A stretch of 64,000 nucleotides of DNA from Prinsepia uniflora (lineage: Eukaryota > Streptophyta > Magnoliopsida > Rosales > Rosaceae): assembly GCA_032719365.1 (NCBI GenBank), contig CM064867.1:70926136-70990135 (forward strand), given 5' to 3'. The notes below the pieces were generated by a model. That model did no database searches, was not told the origin of the DNA, and saw only the letters and a list, made by a program, of their open reading frames with translations. Positions 12,086-25,011 of the stretch are shown here, one piece after another. Both the position numbers and the translations under genes were made by a program. Numbering within the stretch: position 1 is the first letter of the stretch; each line of letters starts with the position of its first letter.

Positions 12086-14458
12086 TAACACGACCCACCC
12101 TCAATCCCCCGGGATTAAGGGCTAAGTCATGCTCCCGTCTAACTTACGTGTGACACGAAGGCTAAACAACCGTCCAGCCTCCATGTAACACGTAAGCCAA
12201 ACCGTCCACAAGTACCGAACTTCCCAGAGCGCGCAGTAACTACTGTGGATCGCGTGTGTGATGTCTCCGTCTCTCTTAACCAACAGCCCGCACCGCAACA
12301 ACCTGGAGGGTATCGAAAACACAAAAGACTGTGAGTGGACAAAAGTAAAGAATATGTTCTGAAAACAGGTTGTAGAAAAGTACATTTATACCCTCCACGT
12401 AAAAACCAATGCATGCATATGAAAAACCTTTTGATAAAACTGTTTTATATCAAAAAACCATCAATGAAAACCAGAATCGTTTCTTTTCATCAAATTCGCA
12501 ATTCAAATCCAGGGCCTCAGTCCAAAATCATAAATCCTCATCAAGTACGGGAACTCTGCCGAAAACTCATCAAATCCAAAGCTTTCGGGCCACTGTCCAA
12601 AACATCTGAAAAACAGTGAAAAACATCAATTAATCAAGTTGCTGGATCTCAAGTGCGCCCGAGTCTTTAAACTCAAAATCATGCGCATAATCAGGCTTTC
12701 CTGGGTAATCAACGAGTATTTAAACTCAAAACACAATCAACAGGCCTCGAGGGATATCACAATAACCAAGTCTTTAAACTCAAAACATATCAATCCAAGG
12801 CCCTCCCCCGTCAATCAACTGAGTCTTTAAACTCAAAACTAGATCCAGCCGTTTTCTTCTTCTCGGTCTTTAAACCCAAAACCATTTTTCAATCAAGTGA
12901 AAACCATAGAAAATCCATATCCGAATTCGCAATAATGATTACGTAAGCCGACATCCGGAACCATCATCTCGAACCCAAATCCAAAATTTATCTTTCAAGT
13001 TTCAAAACCGAATCACAAGTCATCTTCCCAAAATCCGATTCTAAAACCGAAATCTCGTTTGTCGAAATCACATGAACAGGGCTTCGAGCCCAAAATCACT
13101 TTTCCAAAATCCATCATAAATCATTGAAATCAAATCATATTTCAAATCCCAAAATCAAATCATCAAAGCCATAGTCACATCACAACATAAATCGTAATCT
13201 CGTAAAACGTGTAGAAACGTATATATCTCGAAATATGTGCAAAACCGTAAATCATCAAGAGCATAATCATAAATATCGAAATAACATGTGGAAAACATAT
13301 AAAAACATATATGCATGCATTATAAGTTAGAATGCAAAGTCCACTCACAGACCATTTACGCAGTCGCCTCAATACGCGCGCACTTATGCCGTTCCCGGCT
13401 AATCTGTTATCACCGGCTTCCTCGAACATGTCCAAATCTCATAATAAGGTCACTAACTACTTCATAATGTTCATACTAAAGCCTAGTAATTTTTCTGAAT
13501 TTTTAACTATTTTGAAACAGGCCTTAAAACTTTCGGACATCCCGGACGATGTCCGATCGACTCGAAACCAGTGTCAAAACGTTCGTTACATCGAATACTT
13601 TAAAAGTCATGTTGGAACTTTCCTCAAAAGACGTACCACGCGCCTCCCAAAGGGGTTGCGCGTGGGACTCACGCGTCTTAGTAGTCATCTTCAACCTCAC
13701 GCCGAACCGGATCCAGACCGGTTCAGTTCATCCTAGTCCAGCCGAACCAGCGAGGGCTTTTTTTGTCCAATTTCAGGTCATTTTCACTCTTTTTTACCAC
13801 TATTAACTTCGTCCCAATGTATAGACTCAATCTACAATGGTGAAACATAAACTTAAGGTCTACAATTACCTCCCAGGTCGAAGGAAAAACCAGTCACGAT
13901 CCTTCATCGAGTTGCCACGATTCCGGCTACCGTCCTTTTTGGTTTTGATCCCAAACGCCTTCTGGAATCCCTAGAAACAACTTCCACTCCTCACAACCAC
14001 ACATAACCTATCAATTCTCAACTTTCCATAATCGAATTTAAACGACGTTTTTAGTGGTTTTTGACCTTACCATCCATCTTAGGCCTCGAAACTGGCTCAA
14101 TCCATTCCTGGTTACCTCTAGATCATCAACCTAGCAATTCATTTGAATAATAACAGTCAAAACGTGGTTCTCCATATTCAAATTAAAACAGGACACTCAC
14201 GGGTTTGTACCATCGTTCACCGTCACGAACACCGTCGTGCACCGTCGTGGTGACCACCAGCTTCGTCTCACCTCCTTTATCATCTTTGATGAACAAACCA
14301 TAAGCAAAGGAACACATTTTGAAGATGTTTGGATCAATTGATCCTCACGGGTTCATAGTTCCCCTATTTTGGTTTCCACAGCCACCGTCGTGGACGGCCC
14401 TCCACGGTGGTACCATCACCACACACGGCTCTGCCCACTCTTCCATTTTGCGTTTCAC
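12086..14458 (-). mobile_element. Minus-oriented gypsy LTR, 3'-truncated
   Basis: It begins TAACACGACCCACCC, where related copies read TGACACGACCC, so the terminal TG appears mutated to TA. It carries the ordered LTR landmarks: the 'ctggagggtatcg' block near 12301, GAGTCTTTAAACTC dyads 12660-12860, and the CGCGCC/GCGCGTGG inverted repeat near 13635. It breaks off at about 14458, where the sequence jumps back to the 'ctggagggtattg' block of a second copy. About the last 900 bp of an LTR are missing. Confidence 0.65.
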
Positions 14459-17400
14459 CACAACAACCTGGAGGGTATTGAAAATACGAAGAGACTGTGA
14501 GTGGACAAAAATAAAGATACATTTATAAAACAGTTTATCAGAAAAGTACATTTACAGTTATACCCTCCATTTTAAAACCAATGCATGCATATCAAAGCCA
14601 TGTCATAAAAACATTCTATACTCAAGTCATTCAAAACATTTAAGAAAACCGAATTCATTTCCTTTTCTCAAATCCCGGGCCTCAGCCCAAAACCACCGAA
14701 ATCCATCTCATCTGGGTCATTACCCAAAACATCGGAAAACCTTTATTGAAAACCATTATTACCAAGTTCTCATCGAAATCCAAAACACATTTAAAATCAC
14801 ATTTTCATCCATCGAACCTGCTGGATCTATCTGAGTCTTTAAACTCCCGAGTCTTTAAACTCAATCCAGGCCCCAATATAATCTGAGTCCTTAAACTCCC
14901 GAGTCTTTAAACTCAATAAGCCTACGGGGGAAATATCAATATCCGAGTCTTTAAACTCAATCCGGGTCTTTAAACCCAATCCGGGCCCGCCCCCGTCATA
15001 TCATATCTGGATCTTTAAACCCAATAACCAGATCCAGAAAATCCAATCCAAAACCATTTGAAAACCTTTTTCCATTTCCGAATCTGAATCTGCAATCTCA
15101 TCAGGATCCCGAATCCAAACCTAGTATCATATCCATATCCATTTCCAAATCCGAGTCCGAAACCACCATTTCGTAAGCTAGCATCCGGAATAACCATTCC
15201 AAACCCAACCCGGAAATCCACTTTCAAGTTCCAAATCGAATCCCAAATCGTCATCCGAAAATCCGATTCAAAAACCCGAATTCACACTTTTCGAAATCAC
15301 TTTTATGAACTGGGCTTCAAGCCCAAAATCACTTTCCAAAATCCATTTCACGTGTAACACCCCGGAAATTCGAGGATTATAATAATGTAATTTAATGTAT
15401 GAATTGACGTTTTTACCCCTGTGAATGGTATGGCCAAATTGTTGACTTTTTGATTGGAGGGTCAAATGGACTTTGACCAATGACCGTGACGTAGTTCGGG
15501 ATGTCACGAGTCCATAGACAGGTGGCACGTCCAATTCGGATGATCAGGGAAAAAGTTATGGCTATCGGAAGTTCAGGGGCATTACCGTAATTTGGACGAT
15601 AGGGGCGAATATGTTGACTTTTCGTTTGACAACTAATTTTCACATGACTCAAGGACCGTTAGGTGGGTCTCGATGCCCTGAGTCCGTAGGCAGGCGGCAC
15701 GCCGAAATCGGACTTCGTACGAGGAAGTTATGGTTAGAAACGTGAAATCGAGAGGTTTGCGTCTCGGTAATCGTGTCGAATATTTTATTCTGATATTATG
15801 ATTGGAGGACACCTGGATGAGTGACAAGTGTCACTCATCCATTGGCTAGATTGGATCAAACTCCATTAAGCATTTAAATAGAATTAAAGCTACCTTTTAA
15901 TCCAAGCCACTCATCAAAAGTTCCCAGATTTCCTCTCAGCCCTTGATCTCATCCCTGAGACTTAATCTGGACCGTCCATTCCGTTTGATCAGTTTCCCTC
16001 CATCCTTTATATTTTCCTACCCGATTGCACACATGATCCATTTCAAACAAACACCCCAGCTCATCACTCATTCTCTGTGTTCGTGTGTGGCTGGACTAGG
16101 CTGGTGAGGGCTGAGGGAAGTGTGGTCACGGCGGCGAGGTAGGCTGTGCTAACCCGAAAACTGTTAAAAAACTCAATGTTTGGAAGCTTAACTTCCAACG
16201 TGTATCTTTGATTTCTATTAACCCTAATTGATTCTTGGGACTAATAGGAACCTCTAGGGCTCGATTTTGTGACCAGTGGTGGCCTGAACAGAGAATAAAC
16301 GGCGACGGGAGAACCGGTTCTGTTCATCGAGGTAAGCCTTCGATTCAGCCTGTGTTTTATGATTTTGATTGGTTATAACCCTTACTGGGAATGAGACGAG
16401 TAATTACGAAGAAACCTGAGTTAAAATGGTCAAGAAATGAAAGATTGGTGACCGGGTCACATCGCGGGTCTGCACGACCTAGTTTCAGAGAAACAGGTCG
16501 ACCCGTCGCGATGTTGATGGTGATGACGTGGCACCCTATCAGACCTGTCAGTGACATGGACCACTCTTCAGCCGACACGTGTCACCACTCTTCAACCGAC
16601 ACGTGTCATATATCAGTGCACAGTCAGCACTGACATGTCAGTGATGTGGCCCAATCAGGGACTGCCACGTGTCACTGACATGTCATTGACGTGGACCAGT
16701 GACGTGCTGACACGTGGCCTGACAGATCAGTGAGGTGGACCAATCGTGTGTTGACCCGTGGCACTTGTCAGAGTCTGACATGTCAGACCTGACAGCTGTC
16801 AGATGACGTCAGCGATGACTTCAGCAGGAACTGTTCCTGCGTTGACCCAAACGTTGACCAGCTTGTGTGGGCGCGTGTGAACAGTATTTTTGGTGGGACC
16901 ACCACCATTCTTTAGATTTCGACGATCCAGATCCAATGGCGGTGGTTTCGAGTCGATCAGAGATCATTAAGTTGGTCAAAATGAGGTTTATTACCTCAGG
17001 AAGCGCGTTCGGGCTGCTTTTCCGGGCCGGTTTCAGTCTAGGGTTTCATGGTTGAATGTTAGGGGTTTATATTGACCCTTACGTGTGCTTTGGACATGAC
17101 AGGGATTGTACAATTGTACCAGGTCGAGGGTATACGTTCGGTTTTCAGCAGGATTGTACTGTGAGTGGGCCCGATTTCATTAAACCCTTGCATGCTTAAA
17201 TGTTTTCTGATTTACTTACATATTCACATGCTCGAATCATGAAACGGTTTTGATGCTATTGAAATTATGGTTATGGCACGTTTCACGGTATTTGGGTTTG
17301 AAACCCGTCTGATGAAACTTAACGATCGGTTTGGATTTTATCTATGTATATATATATGTTTTGCATGTGGATATCAATAAAATGTATTTGGTACTGCACT

Positions 17401-20090
17401 GTATGGATCCATTCTTATGATTCTGTCTCCTCCGGATGTCATACCTAGGAGTGGTCATGGCGCATTGCCTGCGAGGGGTCATTCTACGGAGGAACTGGAC
17501 CGTAAACTGACTCAGGAGCAGGATTGATTATTTGACGTCAGGGACGTCGAGCGTCCAGGACGCTAGGCATTTGAGATGCCGTACCCGAACAGGGTTCGAG
17601 GATTGGACTCGGAATTGAGACCCGAGTGGCACGCGTAGCCTTGAAACTGTGACCTTATTGGACGTCAGGGACGTCAGACATCTGGGATGTCGGGATCGGA
17701 GCATATAGTGCAGTAGCTAAAATTATGTTATGATTTTATTACATGCCTTATGGTTCATATTATATGATTTATGGTTTTAAATTCTGATGCATGCATGTTT
17801 GTAAAACGGAGGGGTAAATTATATGTTTTACTTATTAAACGGTTTTATAAACTTGAGTTTCGGCCCACTCACCCTTAATGCTTTGGTAACCCCTCCAGGC
17901 GGTGCTACTGAGGTAGAGGAGGATCCTGAGGTTGAGGCATAGATCTACTTCTGCGTACCTGAACCCCTGTTGGGTGGTTTACCCGCAGGTTTACTTTAGA
18001 GTCGTGCTCGCAACTTGTAATTTTGGATTTCATCCCTTGTCTGACATCTGTTTAATTCGGATTTGATGTATAACTTTAATTTGGTTATTTATGCATTTGA
18101 TTATTTGAGGTTAAAATTGGGATGTTATTTTGGGTGTCAGACGGGAGCAGGGCACGTCCCCTTGTGGTCCCTGTGGGATCGGGACGGGTCCTGTCATCAC
18201 GTCTTTTGAAATCAAATCGTATTTCGAATCCAGAAATCAAATCATTAAAACCACATTTAAATCACAACATCAATCGTATTCTCGTAAAACATGTAATTCC
18301 GTAAATATCTCAAAAACCGTGCAAAATCATAAATCATCAAAATCATGGAATCATGTATAGAAAACATATAAAACATATATGCATGCATCATAAGTTAGAA
18401 AGCAAAGTCCACTCACAGACCGTTTCGCCGCTGCCTCGATACGCGTACGCTTACGCCATTCCCGGCTAATCCACTATCACCGGCTTTCTCGAAACCTGTC
18501 CAAATCCCATAATAAGGTCACTAACTACTTCATTAAGCTTCTACTAGATCCTCGTAATTTTTCCGAATTTTTAACTATTTTTAATCCAGGCCTAAAACCT
18601 TCGGACATCCCGAAAACTATCGAGACGATGTCCGATCGACTCGAAACCAATCCCAAAATGTTCGTTACATCAAATACTTTAAAATTCATGTTGGAACCAT
18701 CCTCAAAATACGTGCCACGCGCCCAAAGGGGTTGCGCGTGGGCCTCACACGCTAGACACCAATCATCTTCTTCCTCAGGTAAACCCGGTCAGACCGGTTC
18801 ATGGTTCAACCCGAACCGGTGTGGCCGGTTCACACTCTTACTGCGTTCATTTTTATTCCATTTTCAGTTCTAATTAATCCCTTAAGTTCGTCTTTTAATT
18901 CCTAATCAAATAGCATGATCAAAACATGAACCTTTCAATCTAAAGCATACATTCAATCAAATATTTCGAACCGGTCGTCCACCACCATGATGGTTCCCCC
19001 ACTTCCGGCCACCGTTGGCCACGGTTTCAAGTCCTATGAACTCCCCTGGACATCCAGATCATCACCCAACTGACCAAAACGATCGACAATCACTAATTCA
19101 AAAATTACCATTTTTTACTTAAAAACAAAACTTCAGAGAAAGTTCACTTACTAGTCGTTTTAGAACTCACAAATAGGTTCCATCAGTTCCTTACAACCTT
19201 AGACCCATCACTTTGTGAACCAAAATGATCATTAGCCCTTCAATCGACCACCACCATTTTCAAGTTAAAACAGAGGCCTTCACGGTTTCGATCAGGCTTC
19301 CACCACCTTTCTCCGTCGTGAACAACCCAGCTACCACCGTCATCTGTGTCCTAACCTCCTTATTTTGTTTCCTTCACAAATTATGGGTTATGGGAGAGAC
19401 TTGTTCGAATTGAGGTATGAGCATTTGCCCAGTCTCTGTTTTTCTTCAGTCTCCCCCGTGCAAGTATCAATCCCTTTTTAAATTTCCTAAGGTGAACAGT
19501 GTGGCATCTTCCACGGCCATCCAGAGAGGGCAATGTGTCCAAAACCTTGTGGACACACATTCTAGAACAGGCCAAGTGTCCCTCTCTTACTGGGCACAGA
19601 TCCCAACACAAGAAATGACCCCTTGATGCCCAAATTACCATTTTGCCCCTTGTACGTTTAGACCCGTAACTTTGTCGTCCAAACTCTAATCGACATGTGC
19701 CGCATGTCATTGTACTCAGGACATCGAGACCTTCCTATCGGACCTCGAAGTTCGTGCAAATTCCATGTCGTATGAAAAGTCAGCAAATTGCCCATTTTAA
19801 ACCAAATTATCAAAGTACCCTCAAACTTCTAAACGTCATAACTTTGTCCTCGGATGTCAGAATCGGACGTGCCACCTGCCTATGAACTCGTGACGTCCTG
19901 AACTACCTCACGGTCATCGGTCAAAGTCCATTTGACCGTCTGAAAGAAAAGTCAATATTTTTGCCCATTCTAGGGGCAAAATCGTCATTTTGCACCGTCC
20001 GTCCGAACTCGTCCAACTAATCACCGATTAACTTTACTAATCTGTCATTAACCACTAATTTAATCCCGACTTCCAGGACGGGTCGTTACA
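14459..20090 (-). mobile_element. Minus-oriented gypsy LTR, 5'-truncated, split by a solo LTR
   Basis: The copy starts abruptly at 'cacaacaacctggagggtatt', lacking about the first 210 bp. It runs to 15352, is interrupted by the solo LTR 15353-18196, resumes at 18202 after the duplicated TCACG and ends GGGTCGTTACA at 20090. Without the insertion it is about 2.8 kb. GAGTCTTTAAACTC dyads occur at 14835-15016 and the GC-rich inverted repeat at about 18714-18750. No polypurine tract follows. Confidence 0.7.
15353..18196 (+). mobile_element. Solo LTR (2844 bp), plus orientation, with TSD TCACG
   Basis: It starts TGTAACACCCCGG at 15353 and ends GGGTCCTGTCA at 18196. The five bases before it (15348-15352) and after it (18197-18201) are both TCACG, a perfect duplication. 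The outer sequence is continuous LTR sequence of the opposite orientation. No PBS or polypurine tract flanks it, so it arose by LTR-LTR recombination. It contains a cluster of ACGT/CACGTG motifs (16545-16830) and GACGTC-type dyad arrays (17534-17690). None of its open frames has a recognised domain. Confidence 0.9.
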
Positions 20091-23000
20091 CCCTGACCCA
20101 GCTCTAAAAGCCTTAATTCTAATCTGTTTCCTCCCCATTTCTTCCTATACGACCGTTCAATCCTAAGCAATCAATCTAACTACTCAAAATCATGAAAATC
20201 GAACTAAATCATACCTATTCTAAGGATGAACAGTAACTGTGAAACTCCTCCTCCGTTTCCTGTCGACTCCGGCCACCATTTCCTTCGAAATTGAGTCCCA
20301 CAGGCTCGTCTCATTCCCTAGAACACTTCACAACCAACCCAAACAATTAATAGAAGTCAAAATACGATTTTCCATTTTTGAATTCAAACTGGGTTACGGG
20401 TTTACCTTTCCCAGCTGTGATCCCTGCCGTGCTCCACCGTCCATGACACGACCCATCCCAATCCCCCCGGGATTACCAAGGAATGTGTCATGCTCCCGTC
20501 TGACAAGAGGTGTCAGACAAGGGATAACCTGTTGCCACTGCCCAAACGGGCTTCCAGAGTGCGCAAGGATCGATGGAGAAGGTGTGCGATGTCCCAGTCT
20601 CTACTGCAGTCGCATCCGTAATCAACCTGAAGGGAATTAAAAACAAAAGCTGTGAGTGGAAGAAAATAAACAAGTCTGTTTAAAACATTTATAAAGACAT
20701 TTATGCCCCTCAGTAAAAACATATGCATGCATCAAAAACCAATAATCACATATTTATTTAGAAATAACCATTAGGGCCTAGCCCGGAAACCATAAGCATA
20801 GTTTCAAATCCCAAAAGTCAATCCAAGAGTTATTTCATAAATCCAGTAATATACATTTATTATTTTTTCCATCTCCGACATCCCCGATGCCTAGCGTCCC
20901 AGACGCTTGACGTCCCCGACGTTATATCTCACGGTATTAAGCGACGCGTGCTGCTGGGGGTCTCACCGGGTCCATATCTCTGACATCCCCGATGTCTGAC
21001 GTCCCCGACGTCTAATCATAGCAATCCTGCTCCTGACTCACTATACGGTCCGGCTGCTTCGTACAATGGCCCCTCGTAGACAATGCACCGTGACTTCGCC
21101 AGTGTCCCCGACACCTGGAGGAGATCAATATATATCCTCGTATCGAGATGGTTTTATGGAACACATTTTATTATTCATTTCCAAAATATGACAAGGACCC
21201 TGCCCCGTATTTCCATAAAACCGTCATAAGTCCAAATAGTTGATTATTAAATCCGAAATCATTTATTCAATTCCATTTTAGGGTCCCCGACCCGAAATCA
21301 CATATATAAATCAACTGGCCCCTTGCCCGATTTCATAAGTCAACTGGGCCCTTGGCCCGATTTCTTAAATCAACTGGGCCCCTGGACCGAATTTACTTTA
21401 TCAAATCCATAACCGTTTCATGAAATCATATCCAACCACAATTATGAAAATCAGTGCAAATCAAGAAACCTCGATTTACGTGCAAACACGTAAATCGCCT
21501 CGAAATGCGTGAAATCATGTAAATTCACCGATATCCAAAATAAATCATATAATCACAATTATAACAATCATGAAACAGTTATGCATGCATCGAATTTATA
21601 AAACCAAAGTCCACTCACAGACCGCTTAACCGAGCGCCTCGATACGCGTGCCACCGGCCTTCCCGGGCCTCGTTACTAACACCGGGACTCCCGAACCTGT
21701 TCATATCACATTAGAGGGTTACTAACCTCCTCAATAACATCCTATTCAAGTCCCGTAATTTTCCCAAATTTTTAAGTATTTTTAAACCCGACTTAAAACC
21801 TTCGGACATCCCGAACAGTATCCGAACGGGATCCGATTGACACGAAACCAACGCTAAAATGTTCGTTATAACGTATGGGATAAAATTCGTGTTGACTGTA
21901 CCTCGGGATTCGTTCCCACGCACCGTCACGCGCCGCCATGAGTGGCTACGCGTGACATCCACGCGCAGCTACAGTAACTGTGAATAGTCCATCTCCTTCA
22001 CCTGATTCCACTGCAATACGGGTCTGCAACCCGTCACTTGACCCGATTCAATCCCTGTGATTATCCACTTAATTCCTTCAATTAAACTCTCAGATAGTAT
22101 CATAATGGACCTAATTTAAGTTCTGTTTAACTCATTCAAGTCGGCATGGCCTAAAACCAGCTCAATCGAATACGGGTCCTAATCGGGTCCAAAGTCCCCA
22201 TTCATTACACAGTCACAGTTTCTCTCAATTAATCAGTTGGGAAGCTTTGTATACTCATTATAAGGATGATTACACAAGTAATTTCATGAGAACTAACCTC
22301 AATTATCACGACTCCAAGCTTGGATTTTTCGGCCACCCACTGCGTCTGTGCACAGCTCCAGGAGCCTCGAAAATGGCCACATTTGGTCTGGATCGACTCG
22401 TGAAGGTTCTAGGAAGCTCATTCAATCTTCAATTAGTCATGGGCTGGCCTAAAACTGGAAGTTCGATTTTGAATTCACAAAGAACCAGTTCGGGTTTTTC
22501 AGAACTTCCCCTCACCATTTCCTCTCATTTCCTCCCTCTCTCAATCTCAGAGTGTTTCTCTCAGCACCCATAGTCTCTTCCCATTTAAAACCCACTCAAT
22601 TTTGGCCTGGGGACGACTGATCAAGCGTGGGGAACAGTCCTCTGTTTTCTCCCATTTTTAGGTGCACCAGCCATTGTTTAATGGCCATCCTCACCGTCCC
22701 ACACAGCCTTGCATCCCACTATGTAATTAAACAATCCAATCAACCCTTAAACAACAGTTTAGGCCAGCAATTTTCCCCATAAACAAACCACCCGTGCACT
22801 GGCCATGTTCCCCCAACACATCCGCTACAGTAACGTTCAAGCAGTCCCTGTGAATTTACAATTCTGCACCTGTGCAGAAAATTACCAAAATGCCCATCAC
22901 GCATCCAGGCCCGTAACTCGGTCATTCGGACTCCGATTGATGCGGGCCTCCTGTCTACGGACTCAGGCCATCGAGACCTTCCTAACGGTCCTTGGCCCTT

Positions 23001-23875
23001 TGCCATCGGACCTCCCGATCAAAAAGTCAACATTTTCCCTTATTCCGTCCAAATTACGAAAACGCCCCTAGACTTCCGAACGCCATAACTTACCCCACGA
23101 ACGTCGGAATCGAACGTGCCACCTGTCTATGAACTCGTGACGTCCCAAACTACGTCACGGCCATTGGTCAAAGTCCATTTGACCGTTCAAATAAAAAGTC
23201 AACGTTTTACCCACGACAAGGGGAAAAACGGTCATTTTGCACCGTTCGTCCGAGTTTGCCCAACTAATCACCGATTAATCCTGGTAATTATGATTAGTCA
23301 GTAATCTAATCCTGAATTCTGGGACGGTTCGTTACAGTCCACTTAGCCTCTCCATCCATCTCAGTCCCTCACTTTCAGTATCTCAGTATTCACAGAAGAG
23401 GATGATAGATATGGTGGTGTTTAGGTGTTTGGGTTTGGGAGGGTTTCAGGTTAAGGAAACAAAAGAAGATGAATGAAATAGATCCCAAAACAATTGTGGT
23501 TTGGGCCAATTAGATGGGTGACACTTGTCACTTATCAAGTGATCCACTCAGATATTTGAACCAATCCAAAACTGCCATTTGTCCAACTTTCTCGATTTTC
23601 ATGAATAGTTCTTATTTCCTCCCCTGAACCATAACTTCCTCGTACGAAATCCGATTTTAACGTGCTGCCTGTCTATGGACCCGTATATACTCGATCTACG
23701 TAATGGTCCTCGTGCATTTGACCTCCCAGGTCAAAGTCAACTTTTTGTCCATTCCTAAGGGCAAAATCGTCATTTTATATCGTCCATCCAGAAATCCATG
23801 ACTAATTACTGATTAGTCACAATAATCCTCAATTAGTCCTTAATTAATCCTGTAAACTCGAGACAGGTCGTTACA
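20091..23875 (-). mobile_element. Minus-oriented gypsy LTR, 5'-truncated, split by a solo LTR
   Basis: The parts 20091-20443 and 23342-23875 are continuous once the nested LTR and one GTCCA copy are removed. The end is GACAGGTCGTTACA at 23875. The left part corresponds to the middle of related LTRs (compare 20361-20440 with 14156-14230), so roughly the first half is missing. No polypurine tract follows 23875. Confidence 0.62.
20444..23336 (-). mobile_element. Solo LTR (2893 bp), minus orientation, with TSD GTCCA
   Basis: It starts TGACACGACCCATCCC at 20444 and ends GGTTCGTTACA at 23336. Perfect 5-bp duplications GTCCA lie at 20439-20443 and 23337-23341. The start is closely related to the element at 1-588 (opposite orientation). 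A dyad-rich array with GACGTCCCCGACGTC units lies at about 20868-21005, and the GC-rich inverted repeat at about 21915-21965. It carries no coding domain. Confidence 0.9.
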
Positions 23876-24291
23876 TTTCACATGTCGATCGAAGTGTAGG
23901 TGCCAATCCCAAGAGAGGCAAGGTTGGTGCTGCCAATAGAGGGAGGTGATATTTTGGTGGGGTCCAGTTCACAAGGCATGATTATGTATGTATTTATTTG
24001 TGGTGGGCGGAGTTTGCAGGAGTTTAAGTACAAATATTTGTTTTGTGGTGGGCAAAGTTTGTAGAGGCTAGCAACAGAGCGAGTTTTTTATGGTGTCATA
24101 GTAAAGAGATTGCGTGAAAGATGTATGAACGGTTTTGACCGACCGAGTGCGGGGGATTTTTCTGGGTTATTTTGGCAGAGCCAATCTGGATTTTCTTGGT
24201 GCTTGGGTGGCCATGGTGTTTTAGCAGGTAAAAAAATTAAGAAGAAAAACGACATAACCTTTTGTATCGATTCCCACAGACGGCGCCAAAC
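23876..24291. other. Unassigned sequence ending in the stub of an LTR element
   Basis: The last bases (24271-24291) form a PBS region for the LTR beginning at 24292, so at least the right end is the internal region of a minus-strand element. The remainder has no recognisable domain. Its longest frame (24110-24325, plus) runs into the LTR and is probably spurious. Confidence 0.4.
24272..24291 (-). other. Primer binding site, GGCGCC type
   Basis: On the minus strand the bases next to the LTR read GTTTGGCGCCGTCTGTGGGA. The TGGCGCCGT core is complementary to the 3' end of plant tRNA-Asp, the rest less so. This type of PBS is known from plant LTR elements and is unlike the initiator-Met PBS of the other elements here. 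Confidence 0.65.
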
Positions 24292-24742
24292 TGTTTATGC
24301 AAAAAATGTACCAACGAGACTGTAAAGACACACACGCACACCAAGAGACAATAATGTGTATGGTTCACCCAAATCGGGTTACGTACACGGTGTTAACCAC
24401 ACTCTCATTAATAATATAATGTTTGTACAAGTATATGAGGCTTATGAGCCTTTGAGAGATAATAGTAAATATAGAGAGAAGAGAGAGGGTAAGTCTAGAG
24501 AGAGAGTCTCTTCTAATGGGAGAGTGGAGTCCAGAGAGAGAGTCTCTTCTAATGGGAAAGTGTAGTCCTCCAAATGAGGGAAGGGACTCCCTATTTATAG
24601 GAAAATATATAGGGTTTAGGTCATAGTACTAGTGATGGGTTTTAAGGCATGGGCCTTGTGTGATCTCTGAGGTCTTCCGGTGGGCTTACCTCGTAGTTTA
24701 GCGTAATATTTTGGCAAGTTCGCTGTTTGGTCAGATGTAACA
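24292..24742 (-). mobile_element. 451-bp LTR of a separate, truncated LTR retrotransposon
   Basis: The plus-strand boundaries are TGTTTATGC at 24292 and GATGTAACA at 24742; on the minus strand the LTR starts TGTTAC and ends AAACA, so the tips form a short inverted repeat TGTT/AACA. A TATA-like CTATAAATAGGG (minus strand, about 24588-24599) gives a plausible promoter. The adjacent PBS makes this the 5' LTR of a minus-strand element. The other LTR and most of the internal region are absent. A direct repeat of an AGAGAGAGTCTCTTCTAATGGG unit lies at 24490-24560. Confidence 0.65.
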
Positions 24743-25006
24743 TCAATACCTTCAAATATATTACATTTGATAAGTTATTAAACATAATCCAATACGACCC
24801 ACCTATACCTTATTCTAATTCTAAGTTGCATAAAAGTTTAAACAAAAATCTTAAACAATAGCATATTTGGAGTAAAACCCATTTTTTTTCCCTATATTTG
24901 TTATGCATGGATATTTAGAGGAAGGGATTATACATAGTGAGTATTAATTTCATCTTAAAAAACCTAGAATTTCCACTCGACCGTAAATCGAAATACCAAT
25001 CAATTA
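24743..25006. other. AT-rich intergenic stretch
   Basis: Nothing is recognised between the small LTR and the TSD of the TR-GAG element. There are only short AT-rich frames. Confidence 0.5.
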
Positions 25007-25011
25007 ATAGT

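Noticed and set aside
13332..13736. 134-codon frame on the plus strand
   Set aside because: It lies within an LTR that is non-coding in all other copies; the frame is not conserved in the copy at 18400-18870.
20239..20640. 133-codon plus-strand frame
   Set aside because: It spans the junction between two different LTR copies at 20444, so it is a chance fusion.
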